A DNA stretch of 64,000 bases from Kutzneria sp. (GTDB taxonomy: Bacteria; Actinomycetota; Actinomycetes; Mycobacteriales; Pseudonocardiaceae), in contig JAFAZC010000075.1 in NCBI GenBank assembly GCA_019239965.1, positions 1 through 64,000 on the forward strand, in the 5' to 3' direction. Below the pieces are notes generated by a model, which worked only from the letters and a program-made list of their open reading frames with translations, was not told the origin of the DNA and searched no databases. Position numbers and translations under genes: made by a program. Positions 21,578 through 30,636 of this stretch are shown piece after piece; the stretch's first letter is position 1; each line of letters starts with the position of its first letter.

Positions 21578-22666
21578 ATGACGGCGATCCATCTGCGCGG
21601 CGTCGTGCTGTCCGGGGACGACGCCACCCAGGACCAGCCACGCGACCTGTGGGTGGTCAACGGCCGGATCAGGACTCAGCCGGTGCCCGGTGCCACCACT
21701 CTGGCCGACACCGGTTTTCTGGTGCCCGGGCTGGTCGACGCGCACTGCCATGTGGGCGTCGGCCCCAACGGTCCGGTCGAGCTGGCCGAGGCGGTCAGGC
21801 AGGCCGAGACCGATCGGGACGCGGGCGCCCTGCTACTGCGGGACTGCGGCTCGCCGCTGGACACCCGGCCGCTGCAGGAGCGCCTCGACCTGCCGAGGGT
21901 CGTGCGCGCCGGCCGGCATCTGGCCAGGCCCAAGCGGTACCTCCGCCATCTCGGCGTCGAGCTGGCGGATCCGGAGTCGCTGCCGGCCGCCGTCGCCGAA
22001 CAGGCGGCTGCGGGTGACGGCTGGGTGAAGCTGGTCGGCGACTGGATCGACAGGGACACCGGTGACCTCGCTCCGCTGTGGCCCGACGACGTGCTGGCCA
22101 AGGCGGTGGACGTGGCCCACAACGCGGGAGCGCGCGTCACCGCACACGTGTTCGGCGAGGAGGCACTCGCCGGCCTGCTCGCCGCCGGTATCGACTGTGT
22201 CGAGCATGGAACCGGCCTCGCCGACGACACCATCGCCGAGTTGGCGCGGCGGGGAACCGCGCTGGTGCCGACCCTGATCAATGTCGAGAACTTTCCGTCG
22301 ATCGCCGCGTCGGCCACCAAGTTCCCCCGATACGCGGCGCACATGCTCGATCTGCACGCCAGGGCCTACCAGACGGTGGCACGAGCGATCGAGGCCGGTG
22401 TCGAGGTCTACGCGGGCACGGACGCGGGTGGCGGCGTACGGCACGGTCGCCTTGTTGACGAGGTCCTTGCCCTGCACCGGGCCGGCATGAGCCGTGAACG
22501 GGCCGTCGCGACGGCCTCCTGGGCGGCCCGCTCCTGGCTGGGTTGGCCAGGCCTGGACGAGGGTGCACCGGCCGACCTGCTGATCTTCGCCGAGGACCCG
22601 AGGAAGGACCTCGGCGTGCTCCGCCGCCCGTCACGGATCATCCTGCGGGGACGGGTGGTCGGCTGA
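21578..22666 (+). CDS. Amidohydrolase family protein
   Basis: This is a 362-residue metal-dependent hydrolase of the imidazolonepropionase/prolidase-like branch. Metal ligands can be followed: VDAHCH near residue 56, the Lys in GWVKLVGD, His in VTAHVFGE, His in VEHGTG and Asp in AGTDAGGG. It starts at ATG 21578 after GGAGG. Orthologs lie directly after ffh in mycobacteria. The substrate is not known. Confidence 0.88.
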   Translation: MTAIHLRGVVLSGDDATQDQPRDLWVVNGRIRTQPVPGATTLADTGFLVPGLVDAHCHVGVGPNGPVELAEAVRQAETDRDAGALLLRDCGSPLDTRPLQERLDLPRVVRAGRHLARPKRYLRHLGVELADPESLPAAVAEQAAAGDGWVKLVGDWIDRDTGDLAPLWPDDVLAKAVDVAHNAGARVTAHVFGEEALAGLLAAGIDCVEHGTGLADDTIAELARRGTALVPTLINVENFPSIAASATKFPRYAAHMLDLHARAYQTVARAIEAGVEVYAGTDAGGGVRHGRLVDEVLALHRAGMSRERAVATASWAARSWLGWPGLDEGAPADLLIFAEDPRKDLGVLRRPSRIILRGRVVG

Positions 22667-22792
22667 GCCGGCCCCTTGGTTCACCGCACACGACGACACC
22701 CTGTCGAGTGGACGTCGTCCCGCTTCTGACGGACTGGTCGGTTCGACCGCGGCCATTAGGCTCCTCTGGTTGGACAACTCACGGAGGCACCC

Positions 22793-23551
22793 TTGAATTC
22801 GCCGGACCCGAGCGAGGGGGAGGCGCACGTGCTGCCGGGTCCCGCCGGGGCGGCGTATGCGCACCGATGGGGCTTCGGCGCGTTCGTCCTGGCCGAGGTC
22901 GTGCTGCTGCTGTCCGCGGTGCTCGTCTCGGCGGCGGCGGGTCCGATTCCCGCCGACCGGCCGATACCACCGATCGTCGTGGTGTTGGCCACCGTGCTGC
23001 CCGCGCTGCTTGCCGCCGGGGTAGCCGTGTTGGCCACCGTGCTGCGGGGCAACGGCCCCGTTCTCGACCTCGGGCTGCGGTGGAGTTGGTGGGACGTCAG
23101 GGTGGGGCTCAAACTCGGCTGCGCCGGCCTCGTGGTGAGCTGCGTGGCCACGGTGGTCTGGGTCAAGGTGGTCGGTCAGGCCAACGCGACCTCGGCGCTC
23201 ACCTCGGTGGTCGGAGCGGAGCGGCTCCCGGTGTCCCTGGCGATCATGCTGTTCTTCTACACCTGGCTGGTGGGGCCCGCCTGTGAGGAGATGCTCTACC
23301 GGGGCCTGCTGTGGGGCGCCATCGAGCGGCTGCGGTGGAGCCGGTGGGCAGCACTGGTGCTGAGCACCGTTGTCTTCGCCGTCGGCCACCTCGAGCCGCT
23401 GCGCACCTCGTTGCTGCTGGTCATCGCCATCCCAATCGGCCTGGCCAGGCTGGTCACCGGCCGCCTTCCCGCGTCCATTCTCGCCCACCAGATCAACAAT
23501 TTCGTGCCGGCCGTCGGTCTCCTGCTGACCTCGCTGGGCGTCTGGACCTGA
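22793..23551 (+). CDS. CPBP-family intramembrane glutamic endopeptidase
   Basis: This 252-residue membrane protein has about seven helices. The three CPBP/Abi motifs are present: EExxxR in ACEEMLYRGLLW, FxxxH in FAVGHL, and HxxxN in LAHQINNF. Together they define an Rce1-type glutamic protease active site inside the membrane. The start codon is TTG, supported by an ACGGAGG site six bases upstream. Targets are unknown. Confidence 0.88.
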   Translation: MNSPDPSEGEAHVLPGPAGAAYAHRWGFGAFVLAEVVLLLSAVLVSAAAGPIPADRPIPPIVVVLATVLPALLAAGVAVLATVLRGNGPVLDLGLRWSWWDVRVGLKLGCAGLVVSCVATVVWVKVVGQANATSALTSVVGAERLPVSLAIMLFFYTWLVGPACEEMLYRGLLWGAIERLRWSRWAALVLSTVVFAVGHLEPLRTSLLLVIAIPIGLARLVTGRLPASILAHQINNFVPAVGLLLTSLGVWT

Positions 23552-23731
23552 CTGGTCCGACCCGCGATTGGTCCGGTGCGTATCCCGTCTGGCAGAATTG
23601 ACCGCTGTCCGCCATTGCCGGTCCCTCTCGCTGTGCCGTGGCGTCCTGAAATCTGAGCGCGTGACTCGGCGTCCCCACTCCGGTCCACCTGCTCAACCGG
23701 AGCAACGAGAGCCTGAGGAGTACCACCACCC

Positions 23732-24205
23732 GTGGCCGTCAAGATCAAGCTGCAGCGGCTCGGCAAGATCCGCCAGCCGCAGTACCGGATCATCGTCGCC
23801 GACTCGCGCACGCGTCGCAGTGGCAAGGCGATCGAGACGATCGGCAAATACCACCCGCTGCAGGACCCCAGCTTCATCGAGGTCGACACCGAGCGGGCAC
23901 AGTACTGGCTCGGCGTCGGTGCACAGCCGACCGAGCCGGTGCAGCGCATCCTGGAGATCACCGGGGACTGGCAGAAGTTCAAGGGGCTTCCCGGCGCCGA
24001 GGGCACTCTCCGGCACGCCGAGCCCAAGCCGGACAAGCAGGCCCTGTTCAACGCGGCGCTGGCCGCGGCGGGCGAGGAGCCGACGACCGAAGCCACCACC
24101 CCGAAGAAGAAGGCCACCGGCAAGAAGGCCGAGGCGGCCAAGAAGTCGGACGCGAAGGCGAAGGACGCGGCCGACGACGAGAAGACCGAGAGCGAGTCGT
24201 CGTGA
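23732..24205 (+). CDS. rpsP: 30S ribosomal protein S16
   Basis: The canonical S16 start [20 protein letters not shown] and core are present. At 157 residues it is nearly twice the E. coli length because of a long Lys/Ala/Glu-rich tail after residue 105, which is usual in actinobacteria. GTG start with GAGGAG upstream. It heads the rpsP - KH protein - rimM - trmD - rplS cluster. Confidence 0.97.
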   Translation: MAVKIKLQRLGKIRQPQYRIIVADSRTRRSGKAIETIGKYHPLQDPSFIEVDTERAQYWLGVGAQPTEPVQRILEITGDWQKFKGLPGAEGTLRHAEPKPDKQALFNAALAAAGEEPTTEATTPKKKATGKKAEAAKKSDAKAKDAADDEKTESESS

Positions 24206-24296
24206 CCGGACTCGCGAGCTTCCTGGCGGGGGCGGCGGCCGAATTCGTTGGGTCGCAGGGTCTTCTCGGCCCGCTAGGCCTTGGCAAGGAGGGTTC

Positions 24297-24536
24297 GTGA
24301 GTGTGCTTTCCGACGCGCTCGACCATCTCGTCAGGGGCATCGTTGACCATCCCGACGAGGTCCGGGTCAGTTTGCTCACTACCCGCCGGGGCCGCACTCT
24401 CGAAGTGCACGTTCACCCCGACGACCTCGGCAAGGTGATCGGTCGCGGTGGCCGCACCGCGACCGCCCTGCGCACCGTGATGGCTGGTATCGGCGGTCGC
24501 GGTGTGCGGGTGGACGTGGTGGACACCGACCGCTGA
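24297..24536 (+). CDS. khpA: KH-domain RNA-binding protein KhpA
   Basis: This 79-residue single KH domain has the RNA-binding loop [16 protein letters not shown]. Start is GTG 24297 after AAGGAGG. Family members bind RNA with KhpB/Jag and affect cell-size control and small RNAs. It sits between rpsP and rimM as in most Gram-positive bacteria. Confidence 0.94.
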   Translation: MSVLSDALDHLVRGIVDHPDEVRVSLLTTRRGRTLEVHVHPDDLGKVIGRGGRTATALRTVMAGIGGRGVRVDVVDTDR

Positions 24537-24541
24537 GTCCG

Positions 24542-25081
24542 ATGTCGACGCCGACAGCGGACGTCCGGGTGGTCGGGCGAGTGGTCCGGCCACACGGGGT
24601 TCGCGGTGAACTCGTCGTCGAGGTGCGAACCGACTCCCCGGAGGAACGGTTCGTGCCCGGCGCCCTGCTGTTGACCCGATCGCGGGACGGGGTCGCGGGC
24701 ACCGCCACCGTGGTGGCCGCACGGCCGCACGCGGGCCGGCTGCTCGTCGAGTTCGCCGGCGTCACGGATCGGGACGCCGCCGAAGCCATGCGGGGCGTCC
24801 TGCTGCTGGTCGACGCGGCCGCTCTGCCGCCGACCGACGATCCGGACGAGTTCCACGACCGCGAACTCGAAGGCCTCGTCGTGCGGAGCACCGATGGTGA
24901 CCACGTCGGGGTCGTGCGCGAGATCCTGCATGGCCCCGGCGGCGACCTGCTCGTTGTCGAGCGTGCCGGCGCCAGCGAGGTGCTCGTGCCGTTCGTCCAT
25001 GCGATCGTGCCCGTCGTGGATCCGGCCGGCGGCCATGTCGTCATCGACCCACCGGCCGGGCTGCTGGACAACGCCTCATGA
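24542..25081 (+). CDS. rimM: Ribosome maturation factor RimM
   Basis: This 179-residue 30S assembly factor binds S19 near the 16S 3' domain. The N-terminal RimM barrel starts [19 protein letters not shown]; the C-terminal PRC barrel follows around [12 protein letters not shown] to [11 protein letters not shown]. It lies five bases after the KH gene and overlaps trmD by 4 nt. Confidence 0.95.
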   Translation: MSTPTADVRVVGRVVRPHGVRGELVVEVRTDSPEERFVPGALLLTRSRDGVAGTATVVAARPHAGRLLVEFAGVTDRDAAEAMRGVLLLVDAAALPPTDDPDEFHDRELEGLVVRSTDGDHVGVVREILHGPGGDLLVVERAGASEVLVPFVHAIVPVVDPAGGHVVIDPPAGLLDNAS

Positions 25082-25839
25082 GGATCGACGTCCTGACGAT
25101 CTTTCCCGAGTACCTCGGCCCGCTGCGCGCGGCCCTGCTCGGCAAGGCGGCCGACCGCGGACTGATCGACGTCGCGGTGCACGACCTCAGGCAGTGGACT
25201 CACGACGTGCACCGCGCCGTCGACGACAGTCCGTACGGTGGTGGTCCCGGCATGGTCATGAAGCCCGACGTGTGGGGCGAGGCTCTTGACGCGGTGTGCA
25301 CCGAGGACGACGAAGGCAGGGTGCCGCGACTCGTCGTGCCGACCCCGGCGGGCCACCCGTTCACGCAAGCCACCGCACGACGGTTGGCCACAGAACCGCG
25401 ACTGGTCTTCGCCTGCGGCCGCTACGAAGGGATCGACCAGAGGGTGGTCGAGGACGCGCGGCGCCGAATGGCCGTCGACGAGGTCTCCATCGGCGATTAC
25501 GTGCTCGTCGGCGGTGAGGCGGCCGTGCTCGTCATGGTCGAGGCCGTCGCCAGGTTGCTGCCCGGCGTGCTCGGCAACACCGCGTCGGCCGAGCAGGATT
25601 CGTTCTCCGACGGCCTGCTCGAGGGGCCCTGCTACACGCGTCCGGAACAGTGGCGCGGGTTGAGTGTTCCGGCCGTGCTGCGTTCGGGCGACCACGCGGC
25701 GATCAGCCGCTGGCGTCGGGACCAGGCCATCGAGCGAACCTTCCATCGGCGGCCGGACCTGCTCGAAGCGATGTCCGAGGACCAGTTCGATCCGCGGGAT
25801 CGGGCCCTGCTGGCCACGCTGCGGCGGACTACCGGGTAG
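25078..25839 (+). CDS. trmD: tRNA (guanine-N1-)-methyltransferase TrmD
   Basis: This 253-residue SPOUT enzyme makes m1G37 in tRNA. Motifs include [26 protein letters not shown] and the trefoil-knot S-adenosylmethionine site [11 protein letters not shown] plus [11 protein letters not shown]. The ATG overlaps the rimM stop (ATGA). Confidence 0.97.
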   Translation: MRIDVLTIFPEYLGPLRAALLGKAADRGLIDVAVHDLRQWTHDVHRAVDDSPYGGGPGMVMKPDVWGEALDAVCTEDDEGRVPRLVVPTPAGHPFTQATARRLATEPRLVFACGRYEGIDQRVVEDARRRMAVDEVSIGDYVLVGGEAAVLVMVEAVARLLPGVLGNTASAEQDSFSDGLLEGPCYTRPEQWRGLSVPAVLRSGDHAAISRWRRDQAIERTFHRRPDLLEAMSEDQFDPRDRALLATLRRTTG

Positions 25840-26020
25840 TCCGTGGTCGGCAGGGCCGATTTGGGGGTGCCGAGCGGTGTCTGGCACACTGGACGGGTTG
25901 CCGCCGCCGCCCCGTGCGGTCTGGCACCCCTGTGGTCGGTTCGCCCTCGGATTTCGTGGTGCGCGCCCTGGGGAGCGCGGCACCGTACCTGGACCTGCCA
26001 AGAACGAGGACGGACGACCG

Positions 26021-26380
26021 ATGAACACCCTGGACGCTCTGGACGCCCAGTCGCTGCGTTCCGACATCCCGGACTTCCGTCCGGGTGACACCCTGAAGGT
26101 TCACGTCCGCGTCATCGAAGGTGCTCGGGAACGGATCCAGGTGTTCCAGGGTGTCGTCATCCGTCGCCACGGTGATGGCATCCGGGAGACCTTCACCGTG
26201 CGGAAGATCTCCTTCGGAGTGGGCGTCGAGCGCACCTTCCCGGTGCACTCCCCGAACATCGCCACGATCGAACGGGTGGTGCGTGGGGACGTGCGTCGCG
26301 CCAAGCTGTACTACCTGCGCGACCTGCGCGGCAAGGCGGCGAAGATCAAGGAGAAGCGCGACGCGGTATCGCCCTCCTGA
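26021..26380 (+). CDS. rplS: 50S ribosomal protein L19
   Basis: This is a 119-residue L19 with the conserved [26 protein letters not shown] and [12 protein letters not shown] blocks. The frame opens at 25664 inside trmD, but ATG 26021 begins the family N-terminus. The 181-nt gap after trmD contains CACACT (near 25886) in a promoter-like position, so rplS may also have its own promoter. Confidence 0.96.
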   Translation: MNTLDALDAQSLRSDIPDFRPGDTLKVHVRVIEGARERIQVFQGVVIRRHGDGIRETFTVRKISFGVGVERTFPVHSPNIATIERVVRGDVRRAKLYYLRDLRGKAAKIKEKRDAVSPS

Positions 26381-26410
26381 CTCGCGGCCTGCGGCACCGA
26401 TCCTGTCAAT

Positions 26411-26425
26411 CCGGTCCGAGACCGG
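26411..26425 (+). terminator. Hairpin after rplS
   Basis: CCGGTC-CGA-GACCGG, a 6-bp perfect stem 30 nt after the rplS stop. No T-run follows, so it is a weak terminator candidate. Confidence 0.35.
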
Positions 26426-26434
26426 CGTGTGGGA

Positions 26435-26449
26435 TCGGAACAATTCCGA
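26435..26449. promoter_or_regulatory. Palindrome upstream of lepB
   Basis: TCGGAA-CAA-TTCCGA is a perfect inverted repeat 30 bp before the lepB -10 hexamer. It has the size and position of a transcription-factor site, but I recognise no known factor. Confidence 0.4.
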
Positions 26450-26479
26450 GCGCTGTACATCAGGCTCACCACGCGGGCG

Positions 26480-26485
26480 TAATCT
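26480..26485 (+). promoter_or_regulatory. lepB -10 element (leaderless promoter)
   Basis: TAATCT lies six bases before GTG 26492 and there is no Shine-Dalgarno sequence. This spacing puts the transcription start at the start codon. Confidence 0.55.
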
Positions 26486-26491
26486 GACCAC

Positions 26492-27457
26492 GTGACCGAT
26501 GTCGTGCCCTCGCAGCCGCCCCATGGCCCCGTGGATCCGAAGGAGCAGACACTGAAGTTCAATGTGCCGTGGGGCAGAACGGGTGACTGGCCGCCGAACA
26601 ATGGTGGTCCCGGCGCGGGCGAGCCCGCCAAGCCGGAGAAGAAGCGGTCGTTCTGGAAGGAACTGCCGATTCTCGTCGTCACGGCTCTGGTGTTGACGTT
26701 CCTGATCCAGACCTTCCTCGCCAGGGTGTACGTCATTCCGTCCGAGTCGATGGAACAGACCCTGCACGGGTGTGCCACCTGCACCGACGACCGCGTGCTC
26801 GTCGACAAGCTCACCTACGACTTCACCACTCCGGGGCCCGGCGACATCGTGGTGTTCAAAGCGCCGGACAACTGGAACCGCAACGAGTTCCAGCCCGTCC
26901 GCTCGGACAATCCGGTCCTGCACTGGCTCCAGGACGCGGCGTCCCTGGTGGGCCTGGCGCAGCCCAACGAGTACGACCTGATCAAGCGGGTGATCGCGGT
27001 CGGAGGCCAGACAGTCCAGTGCTGTGACAACAACCGGGTCGTCGTGGACGGCAAGCCGCTCAACGAGCAGCAGTATCTCTACTGGCGGCCGGATGCGGCA
27101 CCCCAGCAGATACCCTTCGGGCCGGTCAAGGTGCCCGACGGCAAGCTCTGGGTGATGGGCGACAACCGGAACAACTCCGACGACTCCCGCCTCCAGGTGC
27201 CCGGCGACCTGCCGGCCGGTGCGGTGCCGGTGGCCAATGTGATCGGCAAAGCCCGGTTCATCGTGCTGCCACCAACCCGCTGGCGCGGGCTGCCCACCAT
27301 CGACGCACAGACCCAGGCGGCAGCCCTCGGTGCGCCCGCGTGGCAGGCGGGTCTGCCGGCCGGTGTCGGCGCCGCCATGGCCCTGCCCACCCTGTGGTTC
27401 GGACGGCGCGTGCGCACGAGCCTGCGTGCGCTGTTGGTACGCCGGAGCAAGTCCTGA
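26492..27457 (+). CDS. lepB: Signal peptidase I
   Basis: This 321-residue membrane peptidase removes signal peptides from Sec/Tat substrates. A long Pro/Gly-rich cytoplasmic N-terminus (about 50 residues) precedes one membrane helix (about 55-78). Catalytic Ser is in [11 protein letters not shown]; catalytic Lys is in [10 protein letters not shown]; box E is [15 protein letters not shown] second hydrophobic segment near the C-terminus is followed by Arg-rich residues. The mRNA is probably leaderless. It follows rplS and precedes rnhB by 2 nt, as in mycobacteria. Confidence 0.95.
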   Translation: MTDVVPSQPPHGPVDPKEQTLKFNVPWGRTGDWPPNNGGPGAGEPAKPEKKRSFWKELPILVVTALVLTFLIQTFLARVYVIPSESMEQTLHGCATCTDDRVLVDKLTYDFTTPGPGDIVVFKAPDNWNRNEFQPVRSDNPVLHWLQDAASLVGLAQPNEYDLIKRVIAVGGQTVQCCDNNRVVVDGKPLNEQQYLYWRPDAAPQQIPFGPVKVPDGKLWVMGDNRNNSDDSRLQVPGDLPAGAVPVANVIGKARFIVLPPTRWRGLPTIDAQTQAAALGAPAWQAGLPAGVGAAMALPTLWFGRRVRTSLRALLVRRSKS

Positions 27458-27459
27458 CC

Positions 27460-28248
27460 GTGCTCGCGGATGGGGGTGGCTTCCGGCCGCCCAGAGCGGT
27501 GGTTCGAGGCGCCGCTGGCACGTGGACACTGCAGTCGGCGCTGGACAGACGTGGTCTCGGTCCGGTGGCCGGTGTCGACGAGGCCGGCCGTGGCGCCTGT
27601 GCCGGTCCGCTGGTCGTCGCCTCGTGCATCCTTCGTCCTGGGGACGCGCGGCGATTGGAGGGGCTCACGGACTCCAAGCTGCTCACCGAACCGGCCAGAG
27701 ACCGGATGTACGACATGCTGTTGGCCAGAGCGCTGGACTTCACGGTCGTCGTGGTGCCCCCAGCCGAGATCGACCTCATCGGGGTCCATGTGGCCAACAT
27801 CGAGGGCATGCGCCGCGCCATCGCCCAGCTGACCACGCACCCCGGATATGTTCTCGTCGATGGTTTTCGGGTCCCGGGGCTGACCGCGCCGAGCCTGTCG
27901 GTGGTCAAAGGCGACCAGGTGGCGGCCTGTGTGGCCGCGGCATCGGTGTTGGCCAAGGTCACCCGGGACCGGATCATGACGGAATTACACGGCAGACTGC
28001 CGCGTTACCGGTTTGATGTGCACAAGGGCTATGCGACGTCCGACCACACCGCGGCTCTACGCTCGCACGGACCGTGCGTGGACCATCGGTGGTCCTATGC
28101 CAACGTTGCCGCTGCGGCTCAGCGGCTGGGGCTATCGCCGCCACGCCGGGTGATGCGCAGCGTCGCGGCGCGAGGGGTGGTCCAGAATGGGACGTCCCCC
28201 GGTGCGGGGGTACCAGAGTCAGGACGGGGAGGGGCGCGGATCCGATGA
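27460..28248 (+). CDS. rnhB: Ribonuclease HII
   Basis: RNase HII cuts the RNA strand of RNA-DNA hybrids, including single misincorporated ribonucleotides. The catalytic motif [15 protein letters not shown] supplies Asp and Glu, and YVLVDGF a further Asp; [13 protein letters not shown] is also conserved. The frame opens inside lepB, but GTG 27460, two bases after the lepB stop, gives 262 residues. The protein ends in a Gly/Arg-rich tail and overlaps the next gene by 4 nt. Confidence 0.94.
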   Translation: MLADGGGFRPPRAVVRGAAGTWTLQSALDRRGLGPVAGVDEAGRGACAGPLVVASCILRPGDARRLEGLTDSKLLTEPARDRMYDMLLARALDFTVVVVPPAEIDLIGVHVANIEGMRRAIAQLTTHPGYVLVDGFRVPGLTAPSLSVVKGDQVAACVAAASVLAKVTRDRIMTELHGRLPRYRFDVHKGYATSDHTAALRSHGPCVDHRWSYANVAAAAQRLGLSPPRRVMRSVAARGVVQNGTSPGAGVPESGRGGARIR

Positions 28249-28586
28249 GCGCGGAGGATCTCGAGAAGTACGAGACCGAGATGGAGCTGCAGCTCTACCG
28301 GGAGTACCGCGACATCGTCGGCCAGTTCTCCTACGTGGTCGAGACGGAGCGTCGGTTCTATCTCGCCAATGGGGTGGACGTGCAGGTACGCAACGCCGAG
28401 GGCGAGGTGTACTTCGAGGTCAAGATGTCCGACGCCTGGGTGTGGGACATGTATCGGCCCGCGCGGTTCGTCAAGAACGTTAGGGTGATCACCTTCAAGG
28501 ACGTCAACGTCGAGGAGCTGGACAAGCCGGACCTGCGGCTGCCGGAGGACGGTCCGTTCGGCGCCAGTGGAGGCACAGCCACGTAG
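28245..28586 (+). CDS. DUF2469 family protein
   Basis: A 113-residue acidic protein starting [20 protein letters not shown], a strongly conserved actinobacterial family of unknown function. The central block [18 protein letters not shown] and [18 protein letters not shown] is diagnostic. It is translationally coupled to rnhB (ATGA), as in mycobacteria (Rv2901c-type context). Confidence 0.9.
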   Translation: MSAEDLEKYETEMELQLYREYRDIVGQFSYVVETERRFYLANGVDVQVRNAEGEVYFEVKMSDAWVWDMYRPARFVKNVRVITFKDVNVEELDKPDLRLPEDGPFGASGGTAT

Positions 28587-28653
28587 CACGGGCGCGTCCC
28601 CATAGCACGTGGTGCCGACGGTGGGAGAACCCGTGGCGCCTTCTCAGCTGACA

Positions 28654-28709
28654 TTGTCCACAGCCCCGCCGGCTGTCCACAGTTGCCCAACCGGGGCTGG
28701 TTGTCCAGC
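28654..28709 (+). promoter_or_regulatory. Cluster of DnaA-box-like 9-mers upstream of yraN
   Basis: TTGTCCACA (28654-28662, exact high-G+C consensus), CTGTCCACA (28673-28681, one mismatch) and TTGTCCAGC (28701-28709, two mismatches) lie on one strand within 56 bp, in the 174-bp gap before yraN-comM-dprA. Confidence 0.4.
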
Positions 28710-28760
28710 CCGTTCCCGAGCACGGTCGAAGCATGGCCGATGCGGTGAGGGGAGCGGGGA

Positions 28761-29123
28761 GTGCGACGGGACAAAACCACCGAGTTGGAGCGCATGGGCG
28801 AGGAGCTCGCAGCGCTGTTCCTCCAGGGACAGGGGCTCGTCGTGCTCTCGCGCAACTGGCGATGTCGGGCCGGCGAACTGGATGTTGTCGCGACGGACGG
28901 CGTCAGGCTGTTCGTCTGCGAGATCAAGACGCGGTCCGGTGTGGCCTACGGGAGTCCCGCCGAAGCGGTGACCCCGGCCAAACAGGCCAGGATCCGGCGA
29001 CTGGCCAATCTGTGGCTGTCCGCTCACCGGGTCGGCTGGTGCGAAACCCGCTTCGACGTCATCTCCGTGTTGTGGCCAGACCACGGTCCGGCACGGGTGG
29101 AACACCTCCGGGGTGCGTTCTGA
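28761..29123 (+). CDS. YraN family (UPF0102) putative endonuclease
   Basis: This 120-residue protein has the nuclease-like core: Glu in GEELAA, Asp in RAGELDVVA, and Glu-x-Lys in CEIKTRSG, the PD-(D/E)xK pattern seen in Holliday-junction resolvases. The function is unproven. GTG start after AGCGGGGAG. Its stop overlaps the ATG of comM, as in mycobacteria. Confidence 0.9.
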   Translation: MRRDKTTELERMGEELAALFLQGQGLVVLSRNWRCRAGELDVVATDGVRLFVCEIKTRSGVAYGSPAEAVTPAKQARIRRLANLWLSAHRVGWCETRFDVISVLWPDHGPARVEHLRGAF

Positions 29124-30636
29124 TGTCGCTGGCCAGGTCGTGGGCGGTAGCCCTCGTCGGCGTCGACGGCAGGATGGTCGAGATCGAGGCGGATGTGAAC
29201 CGGGGGCGGCCGCAGGTCCAGCTCGTCGGGTTGCCGGACGCCGCACTCAACGAAGCCAAGGACCGGGTGCGTGCGGCGGTGCGCAACAGCGGGATCGACT
29301 GGCCGGACCAGCAGACACCCTGGCCATGTCGCCGGCGGACCTGCCCAAGGGCGGTTCCGGATACGACCTGAGCCTGGCCTGCGCCGTGCTCGCCGGTTCG
29401 GGAGAGGTGCCACAGACCGCGCTCGGCGGCACGGTCCTGCTCGGCGAGCTGGCGCTCGACGGCCGTATCCGACCGGTCCGCGGGGTGCTTCCCGGGCTGC
29501 TCGCCGCGCGCCGGGCCGGACTCACCAGGGCCGTCGTGCCGGTGGAGACCCTGCGGGAGGCCGCGCTCGTCGACGGTGTCGAGTCGCGCGGTGCCGGCCG
29601 GCTCAGCGACGTCCTCTGCTGGTTGCGGGGCGAGGAAGGCACGCTGGTCGAACCGGGACCCCCTGGTGAGGCCGGCCGAGAGGACGCGGCCGACCTCGCG
29701 GACGTCGTCGGGCAGCCCGAAGCGCGGTGGGCGCTGGAGGTGGCCGCGGCCGGCGGGCACCACCTGCTGCTGGTCGGTCCGCCGGGGACGGGCAAGACCA
29801 TGCTGGCGCGTCGGTTGCCCGGCCTGCTTCCCCCGCTGTCGTCGGAGCAGGCCCTCGAGGTCACCGCGGTGCATTCCGTCGCTGGCCTGCTCACTGCGGA
29901 CGCCCCACTGGTCAGTACGCCGCCGTTCGTCGCGCCACACCACACCGCATCTGTCTCCGCCCTGGTCGGAGGCGGTCCCGGGTTGGCGAGGCCGGGCGCG
30001 ATCAGCGCGGCGCACCAGGGAGTCCTGTTCCTGGACGAGGTCTGCGAGTACGGGCCACGCCACCTGGAAGCCCTGCGCACCGCTGTCGAAGAGGGGGAGA
30101 TCAGGCTGGCCAGGAGGGACGGGGTCGTCCGATATCCGGCCAGGTTCCAGCTGGTCATGGCCGCCAATCCGTGTCCGTGCGCGCCGCCGAGGGACATCGA
30201 CTGCTCGTGTGCGCCCGGTCAGCGCCGACGCTATTTCAGTCGGCTGTCCGGGCCGTTGCTCGACCGGATCGACCTGGTGGCCAGGATGCGTCCGATCACC
30301 GCGATGGGTTCCGCGGACGCTGGGCCCCCGGAATCCACCGCGGTGGTGAGCGCGCGGGTTGCCGACGCTCGGGCCAGAGCGGAGCGACGATGGCGCGGCC
30401 GAGGGTGGCGGACCAACGTCGAGGTGCCAGGGCCGGTGCTTCGGCGGGACTTCGAGCTGCCAAGGAGCGCGACGGCGCTGCTGGACCGGGGACTGGCTGC
30501 CGGTGTGGTCAGCGCCCGCGGCGCCGACCGCTGTCTTCGGGTGGCGTGGACGATCTCCGACCTGGCCGGCTGTGGCCGTCCCGGACACGATCACGTCGCG
30601 GCCGCGTTGGCATTCCGAGACCGGAGGACGGCATGA
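29123..30636 (+). pseudogene. comM: ComM/YifB Mg-chelatase-like AAA ATPase, frameshifted
   Basis: ComM is a hexameric helicase promoting branch migration in natural transformation. The product starts MSLARSWAVALVGVDG and reads well to SGIDWPDQQ. At about 29315 the frame is lost, and the protein continues in the next frame as LAMSPADLPKGGSGYDLSLA. The family reads DWPDQxITLxLSPADLPK, so one base is missing within CAGCAGACACC. The remainder is intact: Walker A GPPGTGKTMLARRLPG, Walker B FLDEV, and the Cys-rich CPCAPPRDIDCSCAPG loop. Restoring one base gives about 504 residues. It may be a true recent lesion or an assembly error. Confidence 0.85.

Noticed and set aside
28196-28210. CCCCC-GGTGC-GGGGG hairpin as a terminator
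   Set aside because: It lies inside the rnhB coding sequence, 35 bases before the coupled DUF2469 start, with no T-run.
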